The notes under the pieces were generated by a model. It made no database searches. It was given only the letters and a program-made list of their open reading frames with translations, and was not told where the DNA came from. From Psychrobacillus sp042885655 (lineage in GTDB: Bacteria > Bacillota > Bacilli > Bacillales_A > Planococcaceae), in NCBI RefSeq assembly GCF_042885655.1, contig NZ_JBHVRO010000011.1, positions 1-64,000 of the forward strand: 64,000 nt of DNA, written 5' to 3'. This document shows, one piece after another, positions 16,072 through 23,556 of the stretch (positions within the stretch are counted from its first letter, which is position 1; every line of letters starts with the position of its first letter). The position numbers were made by a program, and so were the translations under genes.

Positions 16072-18261
16072 ATGATTAAATCAGAATGGAAAAGTATATT
16101 TAAAGATAAAAAAATGTTGATTTCTATTATTGCTGTTTTATTTATTCCGGTTTTGTATGCAGTAGTGTATTTATGGGCTTTTTGGGATCCATATTCAAAC
16201 TTAAATAATTTACCAGTAGCTATTGTCAATTCCGATAAAGGTGCTGATTTCGATGGTAAACAGCTTGTTCTTGGAAAGGAATTGACCGATAAGTTAGAGG
16301 AAAGTGACCAATTCCATTTTGTTTCAATGAATAAAGAAGAAGCAGAACAAGGTTTATTAAATCGAGATTATTATTTATTAATTGAAATACCGGAAAATTT
16401 TTCTCAGCATGCAACTACTTTATTGGATGATCATCCCCAAAAAATGGTGATAACATATAAGCCAAATGAAGGGTACAACTTCCTTTCCTCTCAAATTGGA
16501 ACAACAGCGATGGAACGAATTCGTGCACAAGTGAATGAAGAAGTTACTACTACTTATGCGGAGCAACTTTTTGATTCGATTTCAAAACTAGGGAACGGTT
16601 TTGCAGATGCATCAAATGGTGCAGGGAAATTAAAAGATGGAGCATCTGAAGTCAATAATGGTGCAAGTGATCTAAAAGGATATTTAGAGCAATTGGCGAG
16701 TAGCACGATTGAGCTTCGTGAGGGAACAGGAAAAGTTACGACAGGTATACAAACAGCAGTAACTGGTTCGACCCAATTAAACGATGGTCTTTCTAAATTA
16801 TCTAATGGTTCGACGCAATTAACTGAAGGTGCAAGCCAAACAGCAACGGGAGCTGAATCATTAAAAACTGGTATTTCCCAGTATACTGCGAGTGTTGCAA
16901 AATTGAATGAAAGCTATCAATTGCTTAGTGAAAAAGACAAAGCATTGATTGATTCATTAGCGCAATTACAAACTAGTTCAACTACATTAAAGAGCAGTGC
17001 AGAGCAACTGACGAAAGGTTCTTCCCAAGTAACATCCGGTATTCAAGCACTATCTAAACAAATTGCAGAATTAAGCACAACACTTCCAGCAGAACAAGCT
17101 GCTGCTTTAACGGAAACATTGAAGCAACTGGAGAATGGAAGTACAACTGTAACGGCGGGCTTAGAGAAACTAACAGATGGAACAACGGCGTTATCAAGTG
17201 GTACAGCTCAAGTACGTAGTGGAGCAGAACAATTAAGTGATGGATATAAACAAGCTAGTCAAGGCGTTGCAAAGTTAAATGAATCATCTGCTTCATTGGT
17301 AGAAGGCTCTGCTAATTTAGCAACAGGTACAAATACGCTTGCTGAAAAAATGAAAGAGTTAAACATGGGAATTGAGCAAGCATATGCGGGTTCAAATAGC
17401 TTAGTTAGTGGTTTAAATCAGTTGAAATCAGGTTCATCTCAATTACAACAAGGTACAGGAACGCTAGCTGAAAAATCTGGAGAACTTGCAGATGGATCTA
17501 CAAAATTAGCGGATGGAACGAAAGCATTAGTAGATGGTACAAATACATTGCAATCGAGTTTACAAGATGCAAGTAGCGAAGCTGGAGAAGTAAGTGCGAA
17601 TAACTCAACTTATGACATGGTAGCCTCTCCGGTAGATGTGAAGAAGGAAGAAATAAATGCCGTACCAAACTATGGAACAGGTCTAACCCCTTATTTCTTA
17701 TCGCTCGGTTTATTTGTAGGGGCATTAATCATTTCCGTCGTATTCCCATTAGTACAAACAGCTGTTAAGCCAACTAGTGGAGCAAAATGGTTTGCAAGTA
17801 AAACAACAGTCCTTGCAGTTGTAGGTGTTTTACAATCTTTAATTGTAGTTGCTATTGCATTATTTGTACTTAAATTAGAAACACAAAGCGTTGGCATGCT
17901 CATCCTTACTGCGATTATTACAAGCTTTACGTACTTAGCAATCGTACAGCTATTAGTATCGGTTTTAGATAATCCAGGAAGATTTGTTGCTATTCTCATA
18001 TTAATACTACAACTATCAACAAGTGCTGGAACATTTCCTTTAGAATTGATTCCACACCAATTACAAGTTTTTAATAAGTTATTACCGATGGCTTATTCAA
18101 TTCAAAGTTTTAGAGCAGCGATATCAACAGGAGATACAAGCTTTTATTGGCATAACAATAGTGTATTAATAGGATTTATGATCGTGTGTTTAGCATTAAC
18201 ATTTGGGTACTTTATGTTATTGTTTAAAAAACGTTATTCTAAGCAATCGACAGAAGCTTAA
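16072..18261 (+). CDS. yhgE: YhgE/Pip-domain membrane protein
   Basis: A 729-residue protein with one N-terminal TM helix (about 17–38). A large extracellular region of some 500 residues follows, made mostly of alternating repeats such as LSNGSTQLTEGA and LADGTKALVDGT. The C-terminal membrane domain has about five to six helices (545–720). This is the YhgE/Pip architecture, related to the lactococcal phage-infection protein and to EsaA-like and ABC-2 type permeases. It is controlled by the adjacent TetR gene. Its role is probably export or envelope maintenance; the substrate is unknown. Confidence 0.9.
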   Translation: MIKSEWKSIFKDKKMLISIIAVLFIPVLYAVVYLWAFWDPYSNLNNLPVAIVNSDKGADFDGKQLVLGKELTDKLEESDQFHFVSMNKEEAEQGLLNRDYYLLIEIPENFSQHATTLLDDHPQKMVITYKPNEGYNFLSSQIGTTAMERIRAQVNEEVTTTYAEQLFDSISKLGNGFADASNGAGKLKDGASEVNNGASDLKGYLEQLASSTIELREGTGKVTTGIQTAVTGSTQLNDGLSKLSNGSTQLTEGASQTATGAESLKTGISQYTASVAKLNESYQLLSEKDKALIDSLAQLQTSSTTLKSSAEQLTKGSSQVTSGIQALSKQIAELSTTLPAEQAAALTETLKQLENGSTTVTAGLEKLTDGTTALSSGTAQVRSGAEQLSDGYKQASQGVAKLNESSASLVEGSANLATGTNTLAEKMKELNMGIEQAYAGSNSLVSGLNQLKSGSSQLQQGTGTLAEKSGELADGSTKLADGTKALVDGTNTLQSSLQDASSEAGEVSANNSTYDMVASPVDVKKEEINAVPNYGTGLTPYFLSLGLFVGALIISVVFPLVQTAVKPTSGAKWFASKTTVLAVVGVLQSLIVVAIALFVLKLETQSVGMLILTAIITSFTYLAIVQLLVSVLDNPGRFVAILILILQLSTSAGTFPLELIPHQLQVFNKLLPMAYSIQSFRAAISTGDTSFYWHNNSVLIGFMIVCLALTFGYFMLLFKKRYSKQSTEA

Positions 18262-18269
18262 ATATTTAG

Positions 18270-18306
18270 AACGCCTATCTCATGAAAGGATGAGATAGGC
18301 GTTTTT
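18270..18306 (+). terminator. Terminator of the TetR–YhgE unit
   Basis: Perfect stem AACGCCTATCTCAT/ATGAGATAGGCGTT followed by TTT, immediately after the stop. Confidence 0.85.
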
Positions 18307-18472
18307 AATTATGGTTATGTAAAAGGAAAAGGTTGAAACGTTCTACCTCGACGGAATCTAACATGCGACAAATGCGCAGGTGATTAATGTCGTCGAAGAC
18401 TACATTACCTATTGTAACAATATCCTTATTCAAACGAAGTCCATGCTTTTGACAGTAACAATTCCATTCGCC
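18305..18472 (-). pseudogene. Possible gene remnant
   Basis: The minus strand keeps an open frame of 55 codons between stops, encoding segments such as HGLRLNKDIVTIGNVVFDD and RICRMLDSVEVERFNLF. This has the composition of a real globular protein. No start codon with a ribosome binding site was found and an in-frame stop lies directly upstream. It may be the 3' end of a decayed gene or chance. The family was not recognised. Confidence 0.25.
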
Positions 18473-18648
18473 CTAAAAATTAAAAGGTTTATTGCCAACT
18501 TAATAGAATTATAGACATAAGGTGTATTTTTACAAATTCACAGTTTAGTAGAAGTTGAGGTTGAATTAACCACACTTTTTTCTATATAATAATTCACATA
18601 AACGGACGAAAGAAGCTATCTATCTTTACTTATGAGAGAAGTGGTTAT
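18473..18648. other. Gene-free stretch before the LysE-type gene
   Basis: AT-rich sequence without recognisable gene or strong hairpin. It forms the left edge of the cassette-like array. The promoter for 18649 should lie here; no confident boxes were assigned. Confidence 0.5.
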
Positions 18649-19278
18649 GTGAGTTTGTATTTTGCTTATGTAATGGTAGGGTTGGCCATTGCAATGCCTG
18701 TTGGGGCAATTACTGTCGAAATGACAAAACAAGGATTGAAAAATGGATTTATACATGGATGGGCAGTAGGATTAGGCGGTATGACAATTGATGTTGCGCT
18801 AATCATTTTGCTATCAACAGGACTTGCTTCTATATTGGCGTTACCTATTGTTCAAATTCCAATGTGGCTGATCGGAGCTGGTTTTTTATTGTATTTAGGT
18901 TACGATTCAATAAAAAATGCTGATAAAGATATCAGTTTATCTGGAGAAAAAGTATCAAAGTCTTTTATTAGCTCTTATAAAAATGGTCTTCTTGTGGCTA
19001 TATCTCCAGGTAATCTTGTTTTTTGGGTAAATGTATTTGGAGTAGTGCTTGCAAAAAATTATGCAAGCGATGAAAATTATTTTTTCATAGTTGCATTAGG
19101 AATTTTAAGTGGAATATTGCTACATGATATTGGATTACTCACCATTATATCCATTACAAGAAAAGCACTAAATCGAAATATGATTAAATGGTTAACAATA
19201 ATATCTGGGATTTTATTAATTGGTTTTGCAGGATATTTTATTTATGAGTTTATTCAAAGTGTAAAGTTATATATATAA
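18649..19278 (+). CDS. LysE-family amino-acid exporter
   Basis: A 209-residue membrane protein with six hydrophobic segments and the LysE signature near the N terminus (AMPVGAITVEMTKQGLKNG, then GWAVGLGG). A second motif, ISPGNLVFWVNVFG, lies after the cytoplasmic loop. Members export basic or neutral amino acids and homoserine lactones. The start is GTG 18649 with a weak GAGAAGTGG upstream. It is the first of eight co-oriented small genes separated by terminator–palindrome units. The substrate is unknown. Confidence 0.85.
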   Translation: MSLYFAYVMVGLAIAMPVGAITVEMTKQGLKNGFIHGWAVGLGGMTIDVALIILLSTGLASILALPIVQIPMWLIGAGFLLYLGYDSIKNADKDISLSGEKVSKSFISSYKNGLLVAISPGNLVFWVNVFGVVLAKNYASDENYFFIVALGILSGILLHDIGLLTIISITRKALNRNMIKWLTIISGILLIGFAGYFIYEFIQSVKLYI

Positions 19279-19286
19279 AATTCTTT

Positions 19287-19321
19287 GAAAAAGTGATTGT
19301 TTCAATGACAATCACTTTTTC
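19287..19321 (+). terminator. Terminator after LysE-type gene
   Basis: Stem GAAAAAGTGATTGT/ACAATCACTTTTTC around a short TTCAATG loop. It is followed directly by the palindromic element. Confidence 0.8.
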
Positions 19322-19342
19322 ACTAACGGAGCAGGATAGTTT
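19322..19342. repeat. Cassette-border palindrome 1
   Basis: ACTAACGGAGCAGGATAGTTT: left arm ACTAAC, centre GGAGCAG, right arm one base different from GTTAGT. It lies between the LysE-type and Nudix genes. Confidence 0.75.
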
Positions 19343-19377
19343 AAGAAGTAATGTATCAAGAACGAGGAGGTGTTTAA

Positions 19378-19827
19378 TTGAAAACCACTAAGAACAATGG
19401 TTTTAATTTTCTTGATTTTCTTATTGTAAGAGAAGATGAAATATACGATTATCAACGATTAGCTGGCTCATATGCAGTAATCAAGTGTGATGACAAATAT
19501 CTTTTATGTTATAACACGTGGAGAAAACAATGGGAATTGCCAGCAGGGCTAAGGGAGGAGAATGAAACGTCAAAGGATTGTGCAATCAGAGAACTTTACG
19601 AGGAAACTGGTCAAATCGTTTCAGATTTAGAATTTATGGGTTTGTTAAAAGTAAAAAGCCTATCGAATGATGAAGTGAAATATAATCCTATCTATTTTAC
19701 TACTCTTGAAGAACTCCAACCATTTCAAAAAAATAATGAGACGTCTGAAATAAAATTGTGGGATTTAAAAGAACAGATTGGATATATAGATGAGGTAGAC
19801 ATTAAAATATTTGACTATATAAAATAG
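19378..19827 (+). CDS. Nudix hydrolase
   Basis: A 149-residue protein with a complete Nudix box (about residues 60–82): G-x5-E-x7-REL-x-EE-x-GQ, visible as GLREENETSKDC then AIRELYEETGQI. The acidic residues bind magnesium, and the family cleaves nucleoside diphosphates linked to another moiety. The start is TTG with GAGGAGG 8 bases upstream. It occupies one unit of the array. The substrate cannot be predicted. Confidence 0.9.
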   Translation: MKTTKNNGFNFLDFLIVREDEIYDYQRLAGSYAVIKCDDKYLLCYNTWRKQWELPAGLREENETSKDCAIRELYEETGQIVSDLEFMGLLKVKSLSNDEVKYNPIYFTTLEELQPFQKNNETSEIKLWDLKEQIGYIDEVDIKIFDYIK

Positions 19828-19873
19828 AATTTTGCTGTGGTCCTTATCGCACTACCGGGTGCTTTAGCTAATA

Positions 19874-19902
19874 AAAGTAGCTGCCTGTAAGGGTAGCTTT
19901 TT
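19874..19902 (+). terminator. Hairpin with T-tract after Nudix gene
   Basis: AAAGTAGCTGCC…GGGTAGCTTTTTC forms an imperfect stem (AAAGTAGC/GTAGCTTT region) ending in T's. It abuts palindrome 2. Confidence 0.55.
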
Positions 19903-19937
19903 CTTGTTGAACTAAAGAAGCAGGTTAGTTGAACAAG
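19903..19937. repeat. Cassette-border palindrome 2 (extended)
   Basis: Arms CTTGTTGAACTAA and TTAGTTGAACAAG form a 13-base inverted repeat with a single mismatch, around the centre AGAAGCAGG. This is among the longest members of the family in the window. Confidence 0.85.
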
Positions 19938-19973
19938 CATAAGTGTAATAACTAAGTAAAAGGTGGAATTCTT

Positions 19974-20372
19974 ATGATAGAAAAAAGTAATCGAAATATA
20001 TGGATAGAAGCCGAAGAGTGGGAATCTAAAGAATGGGATGTTGAGGATGTAAATACGGATGTAAAGGTAACTCTTCCAGACCGTTCTGTTTGGATGGCAA
20101 CATTTTTCACATACAAAAACATTCAGAATCTAAGAGAGAAGAATGAAAAGACAGGCGAATGTATGAATGGAACGTACTTTCAAGCAAGCGATATGGTTCT
20201 AATTGATATAGCAAGTAGAGAACGAATTGTTGAAGTTATTAAATACCTCACCGATAGTGGTGAGTTTGAGTCAGTTTTTACTAAGTACCCAGATGTAGAT
20301 GCTGAAGAGGACCATTTGTATCCAAAGGGTTTCTTTAATAACGGTGAAGAAGAAACATCCTTATTGAACTAA
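19974..20372 (+). CDS. Hypothetical cytoplasmic protein
   Basis: A 132-residue acidic soluble protein without signal peptide or membrane segment. Conserved-looking parts are DVKVTLPDRSVWMATFFTYKNI and DMVLIDIASRERIVEVIKYL. The family was not recognised. AAGGTGG precedes the ATG. The stop codon TAA is the one inside the left arm AACTAAC of the next palindrome, so the coding end and the border element overlap. Small acidic proteins of this type are sometimes immunity factors, but nothing here proves that. Confidence 0.75.
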   Translation: MIEKSNRNIWIEAEEWESKEWDVEDVNTDVKVTLPDRSVWMATFFTYKNIQNLREKNEKTGECMNGTYFQASDMVLIDIASRERIVEVIKYLTDSGEFESVFTKYPDVDAEEDHLYPKGFFNNGEEETSLLN

Positions 20373-20386
20373 CGAAGCAGGTTAAT
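20366..20386. repeat. Cassette-border palindrome 3
   Basis: GAACTAACGAAGCAGGTTAAT: same core with centre GAAGCAG; the right arm is shortened. It contains the stop codon of the preceding gene. Confidence 0.75.
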
Positions 20387-20461
20387 GTAAGAAGGATTGC
20401 AGGAAATTATGTGCAATAAATAGAAAGACTTACTTAATAAACTATGTAAGGAGATAATACT

Positions 20462-21040
20462 GTGAACATTTTAACTTTGATTCTAAGTTATTTAATTGGC
20501 TCAATCTCATTTGCTTTAGTAATCGGTAAAATATTTTATAAGAAAGATATTCGTGATTACGGTAGTGGTAATCTTGGTGCAACTAATGCTTATAGAGTTT
20601 TAGGCATAAAAGCAGGAGTAATTGTTGCAATTGCTGATATATTAAAAGGTACATTTGCTTGTTTACTTCCCCTAATACTTGGTTCTACAGTTAACCCTAT
20701 TGTATGTGGTTTATTAGCCATATTAGGGCACATATTTTCTGTTTTTGCTAGTTTTAAAGGTGGAAAGGCTGTTGCGACAGCAACTGGAGTTTTCTTGTTT
20801 TTGACTCCTTTAGGTGTTTTTGTTGGTTTTGTTATGTTTGTCTTAACTTTGCTATTTACAAAGTATGTATCACTAAGTTCAATGTTGGCTAGTATAGCAT
20901 TATTCATTTACAGTCTTATATTTGAAGATAAAGTTATCATAGCACTTTCTCTACTAATAAGCGTATCAATAATCATACTACATCGACAAAATATAAAGAG
21001 AATTGTAAATGGAACAGAGAACAAAATAGTTGAAAATTAG
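20462..21040 (+). CDS. PlsY-type glycerol-3-phosphate acyltransferase (paralogue)
   Basis: A 192-residue membrane protein with about five TM helices. It carries PlsY signatures YGSGNLGATNAYRVLG (about 35–50) and FKGGKAVATATG (about 100–111). PlsY transfers the acyl group from acyl phosphate to glycerol-3-phosphate, the first step of phospholipid synthesis. The start is GTG 20462 with AAGGAGATA upstream. A single-gene cassette position and atypical TM sequence suggest this is an extra copy, with the housekeeping plsY elsewhere. Confidence 0.88.
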   Translation: MNILTLILSYLIGSISFALVIGKIFYKKDIRDYGSGNLGATNAYRVLGIKAGVIVAIADILKGTFACLLPLILGSTVNPIVCGLLAILGHIFSVFASFKGGKAVATATGVFLFLTPLGVFVGFVMFVLTLLFTKYVSLSSMLASIALFIYSLIFEDKVIIALSLLISVSIIILHRQNIKRIVNGTENKIVEN

Positions 21041-21065
21041 TGTTTACTTGTTAAGCTAACGGTAT

Positions 21066-21098
21066 GCTTTACATCAAGAAGGGGGTAAAGCTTTTTTT
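21066..21098 (+). terminator. Terminator after PlsY-type gene
   Basis: Stem GCTTTAC/GTAAAGC around a CATCAAGAAGGGG-type loop, followed by seven T. A nearly identical hairpin follows the next gene (21485–21518), another sign that the units share a common border structure. Confidence 0.75.
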
Positions 21099-21129
21099 CT
21101 TGTTGAACTAACGGAGCAGGTTAATAAAT
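21099..21129. repeat. Cassette-border palindrome 4
   Basis: CTTGTTGAACTAACGGAGCAGG followed by TTAATAAAT: full left arm and GGAGCAG centre, right arm degenerate. Confidence 0.75.
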
Positions 21130-21173
21130 CGACGCCTTAGAAAATTCGAAAATTATACTGGAGGTTATTAGCT

Positions 21174-21461
21174 TTGCAAAAATGCGAGAAATGCAATGCA
21201 CATTTTAGTTGGAGTAAAATCTATGAATCCTTCTGGCTAAGTTATAAACCTATTGAATGTAACGAATGCGGGACAACACATAAGATAACATTACCAAGCA
21301 GGTTAATTTTTGTCTCTTTAACTATTCTTCCAATGCTCACCTTCGGTTATTTTCTGTCTCCTTTTAGCGATGGTCTTGTGACACTTGGCTTAGCTATTTT
21401 TATTTTTATAATTGGTTCTTTGTTGGCACCTTTTCTTGTTACTTATAAAGAGTCTTTGTGA
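21174..21461 (+). CDS. CxxC-20-CxxC zinc-ribbon membrane protein
   Basis: A 95-residue protein. The N terminus has two cysteine pairs about 20 residues apart (CEKC and CNEC), the pattern of the TIGR04104 putative zinc-finger family. Two TM helices follow (about 48–66 and 72–92). The start is TTG with GGAGG upstream. Members are commonly found in Bacillaceae accessory regions. The function is unknown. Confidence 0.75.
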   Translation: MQKCEKCNAHFSWSKIYESFWLSYKPIECNECGTTHKITLPSRLIFVSLTILPMLTFGYFLSPFSDGLVTLGLAIFIFIIGSLLAPFLVTYKESL

Positions 21462-21484
21462 ACTAATGTACATAAGCTAACGGT

Positions 21485-21518
21485 GCTTTACTTCAAGAAG
21501 GAGTAAAGCCTTTTTCTT
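21485..21518 (+). terminator. Terminator after zinc-ribbon gene
   Basis: Stem GCTTTACT/AGTAAAGC followed by TTTTT. It is nearly the same as the hairpin at 21066–21098, and both are preceded by AAGCTAACGGT. Confidence 0.75.
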
Positions 21519-21521
21519 TTT

Positions 21522-21550
21522 AAATTAAAGCAACAGGTTAGTTGAATAAG
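21522..21550. repeat. Cassette-border palindrome 5
   Basis: AAATTAAAGCAACAGG followed by TTAGTTGAATAAG: right arm intact, left arm drifted. Confidence 0.65.
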
Positions 21551-21694
21551 AACTTAAATCTAGTTTCGGGCTTTTTAACTTTATCTATAACCCTGGATTA
21601 GGTAGAGAGGTTCCCTTCTACTCGACTAGTTTAATAGTAATAATAGCATCAATTCTGGTAGAATAAGCATTGAAATAAATATGGAGGTGTTCAA

Positions 21695-22120
21695 ATGACA
21701 CCAGAACAAATAATTAGAGAATTTTTTGAAGAAGTACGATCAGGTAAAAATCCTGACTACTCAAATCAATTAATGTCCGAACAAGTATTGGCTCATCAGA
21801 TTGTATCCGAGGAAGAACAAACAGTCTTAAGGACGCCTAAAGATTATGCTGAACACGTTAGAGAAATGATTGAAGCCTATGGTAATTATTCTTTAGAAAT
21901 TCAAGAATTATTGGTACAAGGACATAAAGTATATGTCCGCTGGAAACAAGTAGGTGCACACGTAGGAGTAGTCGATGGATATCAACCTACAGGACTTCCA
22001 ATAACTCAAATAACAAGTGCCGTATATAAGATAGAAGATGAAAAAATTTCCGAGTATTGGATTCAAATTGATAGGTCAGGAGTACACAAACAATTAGAGT
22101 ACAATAAACATATTAAATAG
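21695..22120 (+). CDS. SnoaL/NTF2-like (ester cyclase type) protein
   Basis: A 141-residue protein with the NTF2-like alpha+beta fold expected of the SnoaL/ester-cyclase family. It opens with IIREFFEEVRSGKNPD, and the C-terminal half contains KVYVRWKQVGAHVG and KISEYWIQIDRSGVHKQL. The family includes polyketide cyclases and many proteins of unknown role. GGAGG precedes the ATG. It is a single-gene unit of the array. Confidence 0.8.
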   Translation: MTPEQIIREFFEEVRSGKNPDYSNQLMSEQVLAHQIVSEEEQTVLRTPKDYAEHVREMIEAYGNYSLEIQELLVQGHKVYVRWKQVGAHVGVVDGYQPTGLPITQITSAVYKIEDEKISEYWIQIDRSGVHKQLEYNKHIK

Positions 22121-22155
22121 TTGGTTAATATTTTAAAGTGTTAGGATAATAACCT

Positions 22156-22183
22156 CTTCTTGAACTAATCCAGCTAATAGTTT
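22156..22183. repeat. Degenerate cassette-border element 6
   Basis: CTTCTTGAACTAATCCAGC then TAATAGTTTG: recognisable arms AACTAA and TAGTTT, diverged centre. Confidence 0.45.
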
Positions 22184-22259
22184 GTCAATAAAAGGCCTTC
22201 ATTCTTCAAGAATCTTATCGTAAAAATCACGCATTTCTTTATTGTTGGGATGGATTTAT

Positions 22260-22799
22260 ATGGAAAAATCGAAAAATAATCAAAATAAAATATCTGCTGG
22301 CTTGTTGGCCGTATATTTATTTGTATTAACATGGATTATACTCTTTAAAATGCAATTTTCATTTCAAGACTTGCATCATTTCACGGATTTTAGGGGAATC
22401 AACTTAACCCCTTTTGCTGGTTCAGTTATTGTTAATAATCAAATAGATTTTAATGAAATAATCTTAAATGTACTTGCATTTATCCCATTTGGAATTTATA
22501 TCAGTATGGTAAAATCAAATTGGTCTTTCTTGAAAAAAATTGTACCAATAGCAGGAGTTAGTTTGTTATTTGAAGTATTGCAATTCATCTTTGCTATTGG
22601 AGGTAGTGATATAACTGACCTTATGGGAAATACATTAGGTGGAGTTATTGGAGTTGGAGTTTATATTGTATTTTGTAAGCTGTTTAGTACAAAAGCAAAT
22701 AAAATCCTTAATGTTTTAGCTTTAATCGGAACTATATGTATTTTTGCATTAGTGCTGATATTAAAAATTGGTGTTATTAGGTACGGGAATTACGGATAA
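22260..22799 (+). CDS. VanZ-family membrane protein
   Basis: A 179-residue protein with five hydrophobic segments. It has VanZ-like motifs NLTPF, NVLAFIPFGIY and LLFEVLQFIFAIGGSDITD, then LMGNTLGGVIG. VanZ contributes to low-level teicoplanin resistance in enterococci; most chromosomal homologues have no assigned role. The ATG at 22260 is preferred over the TTG 6 codons upstream because it follows GGGATGG at normal spacing. Confidence 0.87.
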   Translation: MEKSKNNQNKISAGLLAVYLFVLTWIILFKMQFSFQDLHHFTDFRGINLTPFAGSVIVNNQIDFNEIILNVLAFIPFGIYISMVKSNWSFLKKIVPIAGVSLLFEVLQFIFAIGGSDITDLMGNTLGGVIGVGVYIVFCKLFSTKANKILNVLALIGTICIFALVLILKIGVIRYGNYG

Positions 22800-22836
22800 T
22801 TATTAATGTGTCGGGGCTTCAATGTGAAATATTGCA

Positions 22837-22865
22837 CTTCAACTAACGCAGCAGGTTAGTTGAAG
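22837..22865. repeat. Cassette-border palindrome 7 (perfect)
   Basis: CTTCAACTAAC and GTTAGTTGAAG form a perfect 11-base inverted repeat around the centre GCAGCAG. It is the best-preserved copy in the window. Confidence 0.9.
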
Positions 22866-22919
22866 AAGAACATCCGATAAAATAAACAATAAATTATACT
22901 AATAAGGGTGTTGTTATAA

Positions 22920-23258
22920 ATGGAAAATCACCCGTTACTTGTTAATGTTTTACCTCATTTGGCAAATAGAATAAAAAACTATTTTACCAGTATATCCAGA
23001 TTAGATATATTAGCTCAAGTAGATAATCTTCGAATAAAAGAACTCTGCAATTGCGGTGAACCCAGTTGTGGTTCATTTTATTTTTCTCATTATATAGAAA
23101 ATGAAAATGAAAATGAAGATGAACTTGAAGGTTTTGCATTTGAAGGGATAGGAACAATTGAAGTAATAGAAGGTAAAATAGTTTTTGTAGAAATCTTCCC
23201 AAGTAATTATGGATATGAAATACGTTCAATATTAAAGAAATACAGTATATCTTATTAA
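22920..23258 (+). CDS. Hypothetical protein with cysteine cluster
   Basis: A 112-residue soluble protein with the cluster CNCGEPSCGSFYF (about 40–52), an acidic run ENENENEDELEG, and a beta-rich C-terminal part (IGTIEVIEGKIVFVEIF). The family was not recognised. The cysteine arrangement could bind zinc. The coding end lies against the left half of another border element (TTAAACTAACGAAGG at about 23256). It is the last unit of the array. Confidence 0.7.
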   Translation: MENHPLLVNVLPHLANRIKNYFTSISRLDILAQVDNLRIKELCNCGEPSCGSFYFSHYIENENENEDELEGFAFEGIGTIEVIEGKIVFVEIFPSNYGYEIRSILKKYSISY

Positions 23259-23298
23259 ACTAACGAAGGATTTTGTTGGGAAATGGAAAATAAAATAC

Positions 23299-23334
23299 AA
23301 TGAGCTTGGAGATACATCTCCGAGCTCATTTTTA
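23299..23334 (+). terminator. Terminator at the end of the array
   Basis: Stem AATGAGCTTGGAGAT/ATCTCCGAGCTCATT followed by TTTA. It ends transcription of the last cassette. Confidence 0.8.
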
Positions 23335-23427
23335 TGTGCATTTTTATTTTATATGAAATAACATCTATAATCTTGTCACATAGAATGCGAAGGACTACTA
23401 CCGCCACAAGAATACCGAAAAAAATGG

Positions 23428-23545
23428 TTGAGAAGTGAAACAATCACTTCTCAATCCACAAAAGTCCCCGGTAACAGTCTAGCCAATGTTTCGTACAAAG
23501 CACTCAGGAAATGGAGGAGACAAGATGCACTTACGGGGTACTTTC
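23428..23545 (-). other. Structured non-coding segment downstream of the ATP-grasp gene
   Basis: About 120 bp without a gene. It holds a perfect hairpin TTGAGAAGTG/CACTTCTCAA (23428–23454) and a long-range inverted pair, AAGTCCCCGGTAA (23463) with TTACGGGGTACTT (23530). The enclosed 55 bases contain GGAGGAGAC. On the minus strand it would form the 3' region of the ATP-grasp mRNA. No known riboswitch consensus was recognised. Confidence 0.35.
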
Positions 23546-23556
23546 GGTTTTTTTTA

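Noticed and set aside
19322..22865. Canonical integron attC sites
   Set aside because: The arms AACTAAC/GTTAGTT do not fit the RYYYAAC/GTTRRRY core pair and no integron integrase is present; kept as an unclassified border element.
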